Counted from the stretch's first letter, positions 1 through 8,815 are shown. The stretch is DNA of 64,000 nt from Phycisphaerales bacterium (GCA_030749435.1 JASMKH010000008.1:1-64000), one strand, 5' to 3'. The notes: generated by a model not told the origin, from the letters alone. A program made the numbers and translations.

Positions 1-130
1 CAGCTCCCCCGCAAGCGGGGGAGCGGTGAGGACAGCGGCACCCCCTCAGTCGGCTGCGCCGACAGTTCCCCCGCAAGCGGGGGAGCGGTTTTCTGCGTTA
101 CCGTCCCCCCACTTGTGGGGGGACGGGCCG
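1..130. repeat. Cluster of short GC-rich palindromes (REP-like)
   Basis: Two near-identical hairpins, CCCCCGCAAGCGGGGGAGCGG, lie at about 5-26 and 68-89. They are separated by a smaller dyad (gtcggctgcgccgac, about 48-62). A third palindrome with a different core, CCCCCCACTTGTGGGGGG, follows at about 105-122. No gene is supported here: a short reading frame crossing the block only translates the repeats. Arms, loops and the head-to-tail arrangement resemble dispersed intergenic REP-type repeats. Whether other copies exist in the genome cannot be seen from this window. Confidence 0.6.
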
Positions 131-239
131 CGCAGCGGCGGACAATCCCCAGGTCTCCAGTTCGCCAGCGCTCACCACTGGCTCTACCATGGGAGCCGAC
201 TGGGGGGGCACCTTGACGCGCCCATAGACAGAGAACCGG

Positions 240-1838
240 ATGCCGACTGAAGCACAACGCGGGATCATTCGAGTTGGCAGCAACTATCTCCGCCTGTTTT
301 CCACGCTCGCGTTCGGTATCGCGCTGGTTCCGCTGCTCTCATCGTGGCTGGGTGCCAAGGCACTTGGTCTGTTCTTCCTGCTGTTGTCACAGGCTGGCCT
401 GGCCTCCCTGTTCCGGGACATTGTGCAGACCAGCCTGACGCGGGAATTGGCATCAGCCTGGCATGCCCAAGGCGCCTTCCGACCGACGGCCGCCGCCGCG
501 AACCTGGTGAGTCTGGGCGCGGGCGGCATCACGGTGCTCACGTTCGCCGTCATGATTCTTGTGCTTCCCCTGCTGCAGGTTCCCCCGGAGTTTCTCTGGG
601 CCGCCCGATGGATTCTGCTGTTTGAGGGCCTGTTCACGCTGGTGTTCTGCATCACGGCAGCCGCGACGAGCATGTTCATCGTTCGCGAGGAGTTCATTCT
701 GCAGAACATCTTCATCGTCGGGCGACGCTCCGACTTTCTGGTGTCCGTGCTGATCTGCGGCGCGGTCTGGTCGAGTGTGGATCCCGGCTGGGGCATGCTG
801 TACTTCTCGGCGATCGCAGTCGGGGTTCGGACCTCGGTCGTGCTGGTTTCCATTGCCGTGATGTGGATCCGCGAACCGGCACTGATGACGCCCCCGTGGA
901 GGGCAAGGCGTGAGCAGGTCCGGAAGATCATGAGCACATTCGGATGGAACTCCGGCGTGACACTCGCCACGAACATGCACGATCGCGTGGGGACCTTCAT
1001 CGTCAACTACTGGTTCGGGCTGCTTGGAAACGCTGTCTTCGGGCTGGCCTTGCGGCTGGTGTCCTACGTCCGCCAGTTCACGATCGGAATGACCGCTGGC
1101 GTGGAGGCAGTCGGTGCCAGACTTTCGTCGAATGAGGACAACGCCGACCCACTGCGGCGCATGCTTCGTACGCTGACACGTATGCACGGTCTCATGGCGT
1201 GGCCAGCGGTCGTCGTCACGTTCCTGCTTGCGGAGGACCTGCTCCGACTTTGGATCGGCCGGTCGATTGAAAATGCGGACGAGTACATCGACATGGCCGC
1301 GATGCTGGTCCGCATCATGGTGCTCGGGCTGGCAGCACGCGCAATCTCAGATGGATGGGTGTTTCTGCTCTACGGCGCAGGCTTTATCAACAGGTACGCC
1401 AGGACCTTGTTCGTGGGAGGCATCGTCAGCCCCGTGCTCGCCATCGTGCTGGTCATGGTCATGCCCGATCTGGGTGAACGCGTGGTGTTGTGGAACGCGA
1501 TCGCGGGGCCGAGTTGGGCAATCGCGATCTGCTTCTTCGTGTTCCACGGCATTCTGTTGCCGCTGCGAGGGGCCGCGATTCTCAAAATCTCGCCGATGAA
1601 CTTCTTCGGTCCGCTGCTGCCTTCACTGCTCGTCGCGGTGGCGGCAGCACCGCTGCTGTATGTCCCGACCTGGATGGCTGGCACCGGGACCTGGTCGCTG
1701 CTGGATCTTGGAGTTGGCGCGGCGAGCTACGCCGTGGTCTACGGTGTGATTGCCAGCATGTTGCTGCTCTCTTCGGAGGAGCGGCGGCGTCTGATCGGCG
1801 CGGTATCGCCGTTCGGATCGACCGGCAAGGCTGAGTGA
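240..1838 (+). CDS. Wzx/MATE-like polysaccharide flippase, multi-pass membrane protein
   Basis: The 532-residue product is hydrophobic along its whole length, with roughly 12 predicted membrane segments starting near residue 15 (a leucine-rich stretch ending in LLSSWLGAKALGLFFLL). Short basic loops such as WRARREQVRKI separate them. The length, the lack of any enzyme motif and the spread of helices fit the oligosaccharide flippase (Wzx/RfbX) branch of the MOP exporter superfamily, which moves lipid-linked sugars across the inner membrane. The start is ATG 240; no strong ribosome site was seen. The stop overlaps the next gene (GTGA), so the pair is probably co-translated. No glycosyltransferase is adjacent, so the substrate is unknown. 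Confidence 0.7.
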   Translation: MPTEAQRGIIRVGSNYLRLFSTLAFGIALVPLLSSWLGAKALGLFFLLLSQAGLASLFRDIVQTSLTRELASAWHAQGAFRPTAAAANLVSLGAGGITVLTFAVMILVLPLLQVPPEFLWAARWILLFEGLFTLVFCITAAATSMFIVREEFILQNIFIVGRRSDFLVSVLICGAVWSSVDPGWGMLYFSAIAVGVRTSVVLVSIAVMWIREPALMTPPWRARREQVRKIMSTFGWNSGVTLATNMHDRVGTFIVNYWFGLLGNAVFGLALRLVSYVRQFTIGMTAGVEAVGARLSSNEDNADPLRRMLRTLTRMHGLMAWPAVVVTFLLAEDLLRLWIGRSIENADEYIDMAAMLVRIMVLGLAARAISDGWVFLLYGAGFINRYARTLFVGGIVSPVLAIVLVMVMPDLGERVVLWNAIAGPSWAIAICFFVFHGILLPLRGAAILKISPMNFFGPLLPSLLVAVAAAPLLYVPTWMAGTGTWSLLDLGVGAASYAVVYGVIASMLLLSSEERRRLIGAVSPFGSTGKAE

Positions 1839-2503
1839 CGCAACCCGTGTATCTTGGTCGCATGCCTCATCCGGAACATCCGAATCTGCAGGTTCTCGAC
1901 CATCCGTTGATCCAAGACAAGTTGGCGCGGATTCGTGACGTCGCGACACCGACCGGTCTGTTCCGATCGCTCGTATCCGAAGTCGCTGGCCTCATGGTCT
2001 TTCAGATCAGCCGCGACCTGCCGGTCTGCAGGGAGGTCGTCCAGTCTCCGCTGGAGGAGACCGAAGTGTTTCGTTTGGCCACACCGGTGACGATCGTGCC
2101 CATCCTCCGCGCTGGCATTGGTCTTGCCGACGGCATCGCCTCGCTGATGCCCGAGGCGAGGATCGGCCACATCGGTCTCTACCGTGATGAGGAGTCCCTG
2201 GACCCGGTCAGTTACTACTGCAAGTTGCCGGACGACATTGCCAAGGGGCCGGTATTTCTGGTTGACCCGATGCTGGCGACCGGAGGCTCGGCCGCCGCTG
2301 CGGTCAAGGTGCTGCGCGAGCATGGGTGCGCCGACATCGGGCTCATTTGCCTTGTGGCGGCGCCCGAAGGCGTCCGCGCGATGCACGATGCGGCCCCCGA
2401 CGTTCCGGTTTCAACCGCAGCGCTCGACCGGCAACTCAATGAGGTGGGATACATCCTGCCGGGGCTCGGCGATGCGGGAGACCGGATGTTCGGGACCCGC
2501 TGA
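1835..2503 (+). CDS. upp: Uracil phosphoribosyltransferase
   Basis: Converts uracil and PRPP to UMP in pyrimidine salvage in the cytoplasm. The 222-residue product carries the PRPP-binding loop VDPMLATGGSA near residues 144-154, the family motif PILRAGIGLADG near 89-100, and the C-terminal uracil-binding region GYILPGLGDAGDR. Length matches the family (about 210). The assigned start is the GTG overlapping the flippase stop; an ATG at 1862 (MPHPEHPN) would give a 213-residue protein and is equally plausible. The flippase overlap suggests translational coupling despite unrelated functions. Confidence 0.95.
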   Translation: MTQPVYLGRMPHPEHPNLQVLDHPLIQDKLARIRDVATPTGLFRSLVSEVAGLMVFQISRDLPVCREVVQSPLEETEVFRLATPVTIVPILRAGIGLADGIASLMPEARIGHIGLYRDEESLDPVSYYCKLPDDIAKGPVFLVDPMLATGGSAAAAVKVLREHGCADIGLICLVAAPEGVRAMHDAAPDVPVSTAALDRQLNEVGYILPGLGDAGDRMFGTR

Positions 2504-2522
2504 GGCCGCATCCACGCCGATT

Positions 2523-2535
2523 CCCCCCCCCCCCC
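2523..2535. repeat. Homopolymer run of 13 C
   Basis: An uninterrupted run of 13 cytosines lies between upp and the promoter of the cysteine-rich repeat gene. It sits about 28 bases upstream of that promoter's -35 hexamer. Such tracts are prone to slipped-strand length change and to sequencing error. Confidence 0.8.
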
Positions 2536-2562
2536 ATGAGGTTGGATTGACGGTGTGGGCGC

Positions 2563-2591
2563 TTGCCCCGTCGGTCCGGGGGTGTTCTAAT
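2563..2591 (+). promoter_or_regulatory. Candidate housekeeping promoter of the GACC-repeat gene
   Basis: TTGCCC (2563-2568) and TCTAAT (2586-2591) are separated by exactly 17 bases. They match the TTGACA and TATAAT consensus at 4/6 and 5/6 positions. Transcription would start near 2598, giving a leader of about 35 bases before the ribosome site and ATG 2633. This is a prediction from pattern only. Confidence 0.5.
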
Positions 2592-2632
2592 CAGGCGTCA
2601 ACTGGGTGGGCGAGGCCAGAGGAGAAGAACCA

Positions 2633-4330
2633 ATGAAGATGCTGCTATCAGCCGTGATTTTCGGCCTGTGCTTTGTGACCAGTGCGCACGCCGGAGATGG
2701 AGCCGAGGGGGCCTGCTGTATTCCCGTGACTGACGCGGACTGGTTCTGCGCCGAAGTGACCGAGCAGCACTGCGAGGACGAGGGCGGCGTCTGGAATGGC
2801 GCGAACACCGTATGTGACGGAGCGTACTGCCCGCAGAACATGCTTGGCGCCTGCTGCGGCGTTGAGATCGGGTGCATCATCACGAGCCACGAGGGCTGTC
2901 CCACCTGGATGTGGGCCGCGTGGCTCGGTCCCGGAAGCGACTGCGACAATCCTGCCTGCACCTGGCAAGTTGGCGCCTGTTGTCTCGAGTCTGGTTCGGG
3001 AGAACTGGTCTGCGAGGAGATGGCCGGCAACTACTGTTGGAATCAGGGCGGTGAGTTTCACGGAGGCGGCTCGACGTGCGACGCAGTGTCGTGTTCCGGC
3101 GAATCGGGCGCATGCTGTATCCAGTCGCCCAACGGGGGCGTGTTCTGCGAGCAGCTCGGCGAGTGGGAGTGCCACGAGGAGGGCGGCGAGTGGCTTGGAA
3201 ATGGAACGACCTGCGATGACGCTGCCTGCGCCGATCCGCTTGGTGCCTGCTGCGTAGGCGAAGCGTGCTATCAACTCACGGCCCATCACTGTTGGGAAGA
3301 AGAAGGCCAGTGGTTCGGCCCGGGATCGGGCTGCGATGCAGTCGAGTGCGGCGAACCTGAAGCCGGTGCCTGCTGCGTCGAGGGCTACTGCGAAATGGTG
3401 ACCGAACTCATGTGCGGCAAGGCCGGCGGCGAGTGGTTCGGGTGGGGTGTGCCCTGCAGCGATGTGGTGTGCGGCCCCGGCCCCATGGGCGCCTGCTGCA
3501 TCGGCGAGGGGTGCTACATGCTTCCGGCCAAGATCTGCGAGATCGAGGGCGGGGAGTTCTACGGCGAAGGATCCATGTGCGACGATGCGCCGTGCCACCC
3601 CCCGTCGATCGGTGCGTGCTGCTTCGACAACGGTGGCTGCGCTATGTTGCCCGAGGGCCACTGCCTTGATGAGGGCGGCGACTGGCAGGGTGACGGCAGC
3701 GACTGCCCGAGTTCGGGCTGCGGCGGCGCTGAGTCCGGTGCCTGCTGCATCGACATGGCGTGCCATCAGCTCACCGAAAAGCACTGCGCTCAGGAGCAGG
3801 GTCTGTGGCTGGGTTGGGGCGTGCCCTGTGACGACGGCGTGTGCGATGAACCGCCCCACGATGGCGCATGCTGCATTCCGACAGCAGGTGGCATTGTCTG
3901 TGTCGAAATTGGCGAAGCGCACTGCCACGACGAGGGCGGCGACTGGCTCGGCGGCGGGACGCTGTGCGACGACACGGCCTGCGGCAAGCCCATGATGGGT
4001 GCCTGCTGCATTGCAAACGCTGACGGCACGCTGCACTGCATCGAAACCGACGAGTTGCACTGCCTGGATGAAGGTGGCGATTGGCAGGGAGCCGGCACGC
4101 ACTGCGAGAACAGTTCGTGCGGCGGGCCATCACATGGCGCGTGCTGCATCAATGGCGGCTGCCTCATGCTCTCGACCGACGATTGTGACATGGTCCACGG
4201 ATCGTGGCATGAGACATCGTGTGATCAGGTTGAGTGTCCGCCGTACTGTCAGGGCGATGTGAACGGTGACGGCGTGGTCAATGTGGATGACATTCTGATC
4301 GTGCTCTCCGACTGGGGACCATGTAACTGA
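2633..4330 (+). CDS. Secreted protein with twelve cysteine-rich GACC repeats and a C-terminal dockerin-like tag
   Basis: The ATG at 2633 follows an AGGAGAAG ribosome site and opens a clear signal peptide (MKMLLSAVIFGLCFVTSAHA). A GTG further upstream (2606) lacks one. The mature protein is built of twelve repeats of about 40-48 residues. Each starts G-A-C-C, has further cysteines near positions 13, 20, 36 and 41, and contains E-G-G-x-W-x-G-x-G-T/S-x-C-D-D. With six cysteines per unit, disulfide knots in the exported protein are likely. The last 26 residues form one calcium-loop-like tag (DVNGDGVVNVDD, then WGPCN). No enzyme motif was found, so function is unknown; a structural or binding surface protein is inferred. 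It is transcribed alone, between a promoter and an intrinsic terminator. Confidence 0.85.
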   Translation: MKMLLSAVIFGLCFVTSAHAGDGAEGACCIPVTDADWFCAEVTEQHCEDEGGVWNGANTVCDGAYCPQNMLGACCGVEIGCIITSHEGCPTWMWAAWLGPGSDCDNPACTWQVGACCLESGSGELVCEEMAGNYCWNQGGEFHGGGSTCDAVSCSGESGACCIQSPNGGVFCEQLGEWECHEEGGEWLGNGTTCDDAACADPLGACCVGEACYQLTAHHCWEEEGQWFGPGSGCDAVECGEPEAGACCVEGYCEMVTELMCGKAGGEWFGWGVPCSDVVCGPGPMGACCIGEGCYMLPAKICEIEGGEFYGEGSMCDDAPCHPPSIGACCFDNGGCAMLPEGHCLDEGGDWQGDGSDCPSSGCGGAESGACCIDMACHQLTEKHCAQEQGLWLGWGVPCDDGVCDEPPHDGACCIPTAGGIVCVEIGEAHCHDEGGDWLGGGTLCDDTACGKPMMGACCIANADGTLHCIETDELHCLDEGGDWQGAGTHCENSSCGGPSHGACCINGGCLMLSTDDCDMVHGSWHETSCDQVECPPYCQGDVNGDGVVNVDDILIVLSDWGPCN

Positions 4331-4359
4331 GTGATCCAAGCATTGTGGGAGTGGAGAAC

Positions 4360-4397
4360 GCCGGCCAGTCCGTAACGGACTGGCCGGCTCTTGTTTT
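4360..4397 (+). terminator. Intrinsic terminator after the GACC-repeat gene
   Basis: A perfect 13-bp stem (GCCGGCCAGTCCG at 4360-4372, its complement at 4376-4388) with a 3-base loop is followed by TCTTGTTTT. It lies between convergent genes and is best placed to stop plus-strand transcription. Confidence 0.85.
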
Positions 4398-4407
4398 GCA
4401 AGGTGAT

Positions 4408-6132
4408 TCAGTGACGTCGCTGCAGCCACCACGCGAGGATCGACTCTGATACTTCCTCGCCAAGGCCGAATGCTTGATGCATCAACCTCGCGGACTCGCA
4501 CAGGCTGGCCTTGCGGGATGCGTCGTCACCGGCGTGGGTCGCGGCGGTGAATGCAGTTGCGGCGCGGTGCCAGAGTTCTTGGTGGGGCGGCGCCGGCAGC
4601 GCCAGGACATCTCGGGCCGCGAGTTTGATCGCCGAGGGGCTGCGGGCCGTTCCGAGGTATCGATGCAGGGCGAGCAGCGAGACGAGCGGGCAAGCCAGCA
4701 GGGCCGCGACTTCCGAGAGTCGCTCCGCCGCCGCCGTTACGCTGATGATCGGGACGCTTGGAAGCCACTGCCCGTCGATATCAAGAACCGGCTCGAGAAT
4801 GCGGGTCTGTGTTGGAAGCATCACCTTCGGGACGAGCCGCGACGCCGCCCAGTCCTGCATGGATGGTTCAAGCGAGGAAAGCGTGACGCCTGGACGGTGC
4901 CAGGATTGCTTGTGAAGCCGCATCGCCCGCTCGCCCCACAGGCATTGGGCTACATCGAGTCCGCCGGTCGTGACGACCGGGGCGACTCCAGAGGGAATCG
5001 GATCTGGCGTCTCGACGAGTGCTGGAAGCAATCCGTAATACTGATCGCGGAAGTCGGCGGTTGCGTGGGCGATGTCTCCGAGCGTCCCGAGTTGTTCAAA
5101 CGGTGGTGGATCCGGCACACTACAGGCGGGCGAGGCGAGCGCGGCCCAAGAGTGGCCGATGCCGGGGCGCCGCGACGGTGTGTACTCGGTGGGGGGAAGG
5201 TCACCGAACCGGCGTACCGGCGCAGGGTCTCCGATCAGTCGTTTGTAAAAACCGACGGCGCAGACGTGCACCTGCGCATCAAAGATGCGGGCATTGGTGG
5301 ACCATCCGAACGTCGGCTCGCAATCCTTGAGCACCGCGTCGCGGATGGATTGGGTGTCTCGCGCGGCGAGCACGCTGAGCGGTTGGACGAGCGTCATACG
5401 GCCGCCGCTGCGCAGTGACTTGCCTGCCAGCAAGAGAAAGATGGAGGCGATGTCGGCGTAGGGGCCGATCGGAGCCCCGGCGAGGACTGCGGCGCGTCGG
5501 CGAAGCGATTCGGCATCCGTTCGGCGCCGAAGCGGCGTGCCGAAGGGCGGATTGCCAACGATGATGTCGGCGCTGTGCGCAGGCAGCGCATCGTCGTGGA
5601 GGGCGTCGATGGTATGCACGCCAATCGCTGCTTCAGGATCGCCACCTGCGAGGGCTGAGATACGGCCACTGAGCCAGGCGGTTGCAAGTGGGTCGGAATC
5701 AAAGCCAATGAGTTTCGGTCCGATGCCTCGCCATGCGGCCGACTCGGAGCCTCCGAAGCGCTGGCGGTGTGCGATGGCCAACCGGGCGCCGGCAGCGAGG
5801 AGAAACCGCCCGGAACCGCAGGCCGGGTCGAGTACGGTCGGCAGGCCGCGGGCTGGAGTCTCCATCCACGGATCAAGCGTGTGGTCGAGCATGAACGCGA
5901 CCAGTTCGGCGGGCGTGTAGAAGGCCCCAGCGCGTCGGCGGGCTTTGGCAGGCATGGCATCGGTGGTGGCGAAGTGGCTACTGAGGACCGGGAGCAGCGG
6001 TTCCAGTTCGTCGGAGTCCGCGGCCTGCTCATGCAGCACCGCGGCTGCGCAAGCAATCCTTTCCGCGGGCGCCGCGTCGGACCCGACAGCCGCCTCAACA
6101 CGCTCCAGAAAGTCGTCGACCTGCGTGGACAT
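4408..6132 (-). CDS. N6-adenine DNA methyltransferase, solitary
   Basis: Transfers a methyl group from S-adenosylmethionine to adenine N6 in DNA. With the ATG at 6132 (MSTQVDDFLER) the product has 574 residues. Visible motifs are a motif-X-like segment AGAFYTPAELVAFML near residue 70, motif I LDPACGSGRFLLAAGARL near 100, and the catalytic motif IV GNPPF near 193. The C-terminal half would hold the target-recognition region. This is the Eco57I/TaqI-like gamma-class layout without a fused nuclease. No endonuclease, specificity subunit or phage-defence gene lies nearby, so a regulatory or orphan methylase is as likely as a remnant of a restriction system. It converges on the GACC gene. The start is uncertain because no good ribosome site precedes either ATG. 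Confidence 0.85.
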   Translation of the reverse strand: MSTQVDDFLERVEAAVGSDAAPAERIACAAAVLHEQAADSDELEPLLPVLSSHFATTDAMPAKARRRAGAFYTPAELVAFMLDHTLDPWMETPARGLPTVLDPACGSGRFLLAAGARLAIAHRQRFGGSESAAWRGIGPKLIGFDSDPLATAWLSGRISALAGGDPEAAIGVHTIDALHDDALPAHSADIIVGNPPFGTPLRRRTDAESLRRRAAVLAGAPIGPYADIASIFLLLAGKSLRSGGRMTLVQPLSVLAARDTQSIRDAVLKDCEPTFGWSTNARIFDAQVHVCAVGFYKRLIGDPAPVRRFGDLPPTEYTPSRRPGIGHSWAALASPACSVPDPPPFEQLGTLGDIAHATADFRDQYYGLLPALVETPDPIPSGVAPVVTTGGLDVAQCLWGERAMRLHKQSWHRPGVTLSSLEPSMQDWAASRLVPKVMLPTQTRILEPVLDIDGQWLPSVPIISVTAAAERLSEVAALLACPLVSLLALHRYLGTARSPSAIKLAARDVLALPAPPHQELWHRAATAFTAATHAGDDASRKASLCESARLMHQAFGLGEEVSESILAWWLQRRH

Positions 6133-6222
6133 GCGGGCCACGATAGGTTCTTGGGCATCGAAGTTACGATCAAGGTGGGATGGCGGCCGCCACAAGAGGT
6201 TTGAGGGCGTGTTTCGCCCCGA

Positions 6223-7152
6223 TTGTCTTCAGAGGCCCGCCCGGATGTCGTTGTGGCGATGCCGGAGCCTTGGACCATTCCAGCAGAGGGCGGCGTCAAC
6301 TGGGGGCGCCGTGACCGCGACAAGTGGACGTTTGCCATTCCGATCGGTAGTGCGGTGCCCCTGCGGGTGCAGGCGCTGACCCATCGGTCAACTGCGCCCA
6401 CCGCGGTACACGCGGTGAGTTATCTGGCCGATACCAGCGGGCTCGCCGTGTGGTTGGATGAGCGATTCGAAGGCCCTGGTACGTACATGACCGGCGACGT
6501 CCGCGACCATCCGAGCGGGCAATTGGGCACGACCGGAGTTGGCGGGCGATCACTCAGATTGCCCCCGGGGTTCCATTGGGAGATACCGGCCGAGGCAGAC
6601 CTCGTCATGGAAGTGCACTTCAGGCCGAGCGGCAGACCGCACACGCTCGCCGATTCGGTCAATCTGGAACTGGCCCCGTCGGGCGACTCCCGCCCGATCC
6701 GGACGGTGGTCTCAATGGCTCGAAAGGTGAACGTGCCACCGCACGAGTCTGCACAGGTGCAGGACGAGTTTGTACTGCCGGAGGATTTCACACTTCTAGG
6801 CCTGACGCCACGTGCAATGGGCGTGTGCACCGCGATGCGAATCGAGGCGGACATCCCCGGCGACCCGCCGGCCCTCCTCCTCGACCTTCCCGACTACGAC
6901 CCGCACTGGCGGATGATGTTCATGCTCGCAGAACCCATGTTCCTGCCAGCAGGCACCGTCATTCGTTCCCAATGGTCGATTGCCAATACCGAGGACAATC
7001 CCAGAAACCCGTTTCTGCCGATCGAGCAGTTGTCGATGGCCCGCAGGACCGGGGCCGTCTCGGCACTGCTCCATGGCGCTGCCGAAGACTCGGCTGCCGA
7101 CGATCGACTGCTCCGCTGGCACGCCGATCTGATGCGATCACGCGCTCGGTAG
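6223..7152 (+). CDS. Copper type II monooxygenase-like (PHM C-domain fold) protein with degenerate metal sites
   Basis: The 309-residue product opens with PEPWTIPAEGG and keeps framework sequences that I recognise from bacterial PHM-like C-terminal domains: MEVHFRPSGRP near residue 125, an LTPRAMGVCTAM stretch near 195, LPDYDPHW near 221, and TEDNPRNP near 257. From memory of the family, the usual histidine pairs (HH, HxH in the HFHPSG segment, and HAH/HMH before the G-K turn) are here VH, HFR and PRAMG. The copper sites therefore appear lost. There is no signal peptide, and no N-terminal redoxin or cytochrome c domain of the kind often fused to this fold. The start is uncertain: TTG 6223, GTG 6256 or ATG 6259. 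A 5'-truncated copy is possible. Confidence 0.55.
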   Translation: MSSEARPDVVVAMPEPWTIPAEGGVNWGRRDRDKWTFAIPIGSAVPLRVQALTHRSTAPTAVHAVSYLADTSGLAVWLDERFEGPGTYMTGDVRDHPSGQLGTTGVGGRSLRLPPGFHWEIPAEADLVMEVHFRPSGRPHTLADSVNLELAPSGDSRPIRTVVSMARKVNVPPHESAQVQDEFVLPEDFTLLGLTPRAMGVCTAMRIEADIPGDPPALLLDLPDYDPHWRMMFMLAEPMFLPAGTVIRSQWSIANTEDNPRNPFLPIEQLSMARRTGAVSALLHGAAEDSAADDRLLRWHADLMRSRAR

Positions 7153-7212
7153 CGTGGTGCGGGGGTATCATTCTCGACCAGTGCCCACATCACCGAACGA
7201 CAGGAGCGCGTC

Positions 7213-7758
7213 ATGATGACTCGAACAATAACTGCCATGTTTCTTGCGTCCACGTTGATCGTCGGATGCCACTCGTCCGGCCCGAAACCAACGACGGCAG
7301 GGCAGCGGCTGGACAGTTCCAACGCAGCCTCGAATGCACTTGCAGGGTTTCGACGCGACGCGAATGCGGCCAAGTTCTTTGACTCGGCGTATGCGTGGGT
7401 GGTGTTTCCAAAGATCACAAAGGGTGCCGTTGGGCTCGGGGTCGCCAGCGGATCGGGTGAGGTGTATCGCGGCGGCGAGATGGTCGGGTATGCCACGGTG
7501 ACTAGCGTCACGGTTGGCGCGCAACTTGGCGGGCAGACGTTCTCGGAGATCATCTTCTTCCAGAACAGTTTTGCCTTTGACAAGTTCACGAATGACCAGC
7601 TCGTCGGGCAGGCCTCGGCTGGCGCGGTTGCAGGTGAAAGCGGCGGGCTCAACATGGCCGACTACAACCACGGCGTCGCCATTTTCACAAGAAACAACAG
7701 CGGATTGATCGTGGCGGCCGACGTCGGCGGCCAGAAGTTCGAATATGAGGCGAAGTAG
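7213..7758 (+). CDS. SYLF (Ysc84-like) domain lipoprotein
   Basis: The 181-residue product starts at tandem ATG codons after AGGAGCG. It has a lipoprotein signal with lipobox LIVGC (Cys about residue 19). The rest is a single SYLF/Ysc84 domain: NAASNALAGFRRD, VFPKITKGAVGLGVASGSG, a glycine-rich core and AGAVAGESGGLN, ending AADVGGQKFEYEAK. In characterised members this domain binds phospholipids. In bacteria the proteins are exported and of undefined role. It appears to be transcribed alone. Confidence 0.85.
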   Translation: MMTRTITAMFLASTLIVGCHSSGPKPTTAGQRLDSSNAASNALAGFRRDANAAKFFDSAYAWVVFPKITKGAVGLGVASGSGEVYRGGEMVGYATVTSVTVGAQLGGQTFSEIIFFQNSFAFDKFTNDQLVGQASAGAVAGESGGLNMADYNHGVAIFTRNNSGLIVAADVGGQKFEYEAK

Positions 7759-7893
7759 AGCGAATTCGTAGGTGCTGCATGGCAGGCACTTGCGAGATGG
7801 TCCACCAGTTGTCCACCGACTTCTCCCCCGTTTCATCCACCAGGTTGCCTTCACTTGCACCCTCAGGCGGTGCGCCGTATCACTACGTGCGTT

Positions 7894-7912
7894 GTCGCTG
7901 GCTGCTCGGCCG
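7894..7912 (+). repeat. Left inverted repeat
   Basis: The sequence gtcgctggctgctcggccg is identical to the reverse complement of 8816-8834, which places the pair at the ends of a 941-bp interval. No obvious target-site duplication was seen next to it. Confidence 0.75.
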
Positions 7913-8815
7913 AGGCCGGGCTGGCGAAAGGCTCTTTGAAATGCGGAGAAGTACGTATCGGACAGCGAGGAGAGCCTCCGATCCGAAAGCAGCCTCAGGG
8001 GCCGCAAGGTCACCAGGCAACGTTTCATGGTTTCCCGACATTCCATGAACGGCTGACGGAACACATCGGAACGCACCCATCTTTCTCGCAGTCGCACTCG
8101 GCCCGATGCCACGCAATGATCGCGGCGGCGGGACTGCAGAACCGAGTGGTGCCTGAAAGGACGTGAACGGAACCGTGTTTCGATGCGGGGAAGCACACGA
8201 GACCACCAGACACGGATCGACGCCTCAAACAAGCGAATGAGGAATGCCTTCGGGCGCCGAATTCGTGACGCGACGATCGCGACAAGTCCAACAACCTCAC
8301 CATGGAAGACCCGGGCCGTGTCCTGCACGGACTGGGTATGGAAATGGAACGAGGAGTTCGAGGGCAGCATGGCTGCCCGGGCCGGCGGTTCCGGCGGCCC
8401 GAGCAATTGATGCTGTGGACCACCTCACGCGACCAAGTCGAGCAATCAGCTCACGACCCACACCGGACGTGGGATCGGCGGAGCGCACTTGTGTGCAATG
8501 CCAGGGCTGATGGAAGTCTTGCCAAGACCGCGAGGAGGCTGGTGCCGCTCGTGCATGGGATCCATGGTTCCGACGGGAGCCACGGGAGATCCGAATGCCA
8601 TGCACAGTGCGCGGCACAGCTCGAAGGGAGTGGAGCGTGTTATGCCCATAAAACGCTCGCTGCGAGGCAACGCGGCGAGGACGCGGCCACTCAACGGATA
8701 CCGATACGCCCGAAGTGCACCGGGTAAGGTGGGGTCGCCCACCGAGATCACCGCGAGCGCCGGTCGTCGCCAATGCCGAAAGGCAAACGGGAAGACGAAC
8801 CGGTCCGGCTCAGCC

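Noticed and set aside
26-250. Short plus-strand open frame over the palindromes
   Set aside because: It only translates the repeats and lacks a ribosome site.
284-1006. Antisense open frames across the flippase gene
   Set aside because: Typical high-GC shadows with Arg/Ser-rich translations and no motifs.
2648-4102. Long open frame (484 codons) antisense to the GACC-repeat gene
   Set aside because: It is a by-product of repetitive high-GC sequence, with no start signals or family resemblance, while the plus-strand frame has a signal peptide and conserved cysteines.
8540-8580. Group II intron domain V-like hairpin
   Set aside because: A weak GGTTCCGACGGG resemblance only; no reverse transcriptase and no intron boundaries were found.
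8446-8751. Minus-strand open frame of 101 codons inside the gene-free block
   Set aside because: The sequence looks partly protein-like, but the codon mix is unusual, no ribosome site is seen and no family is recognised.
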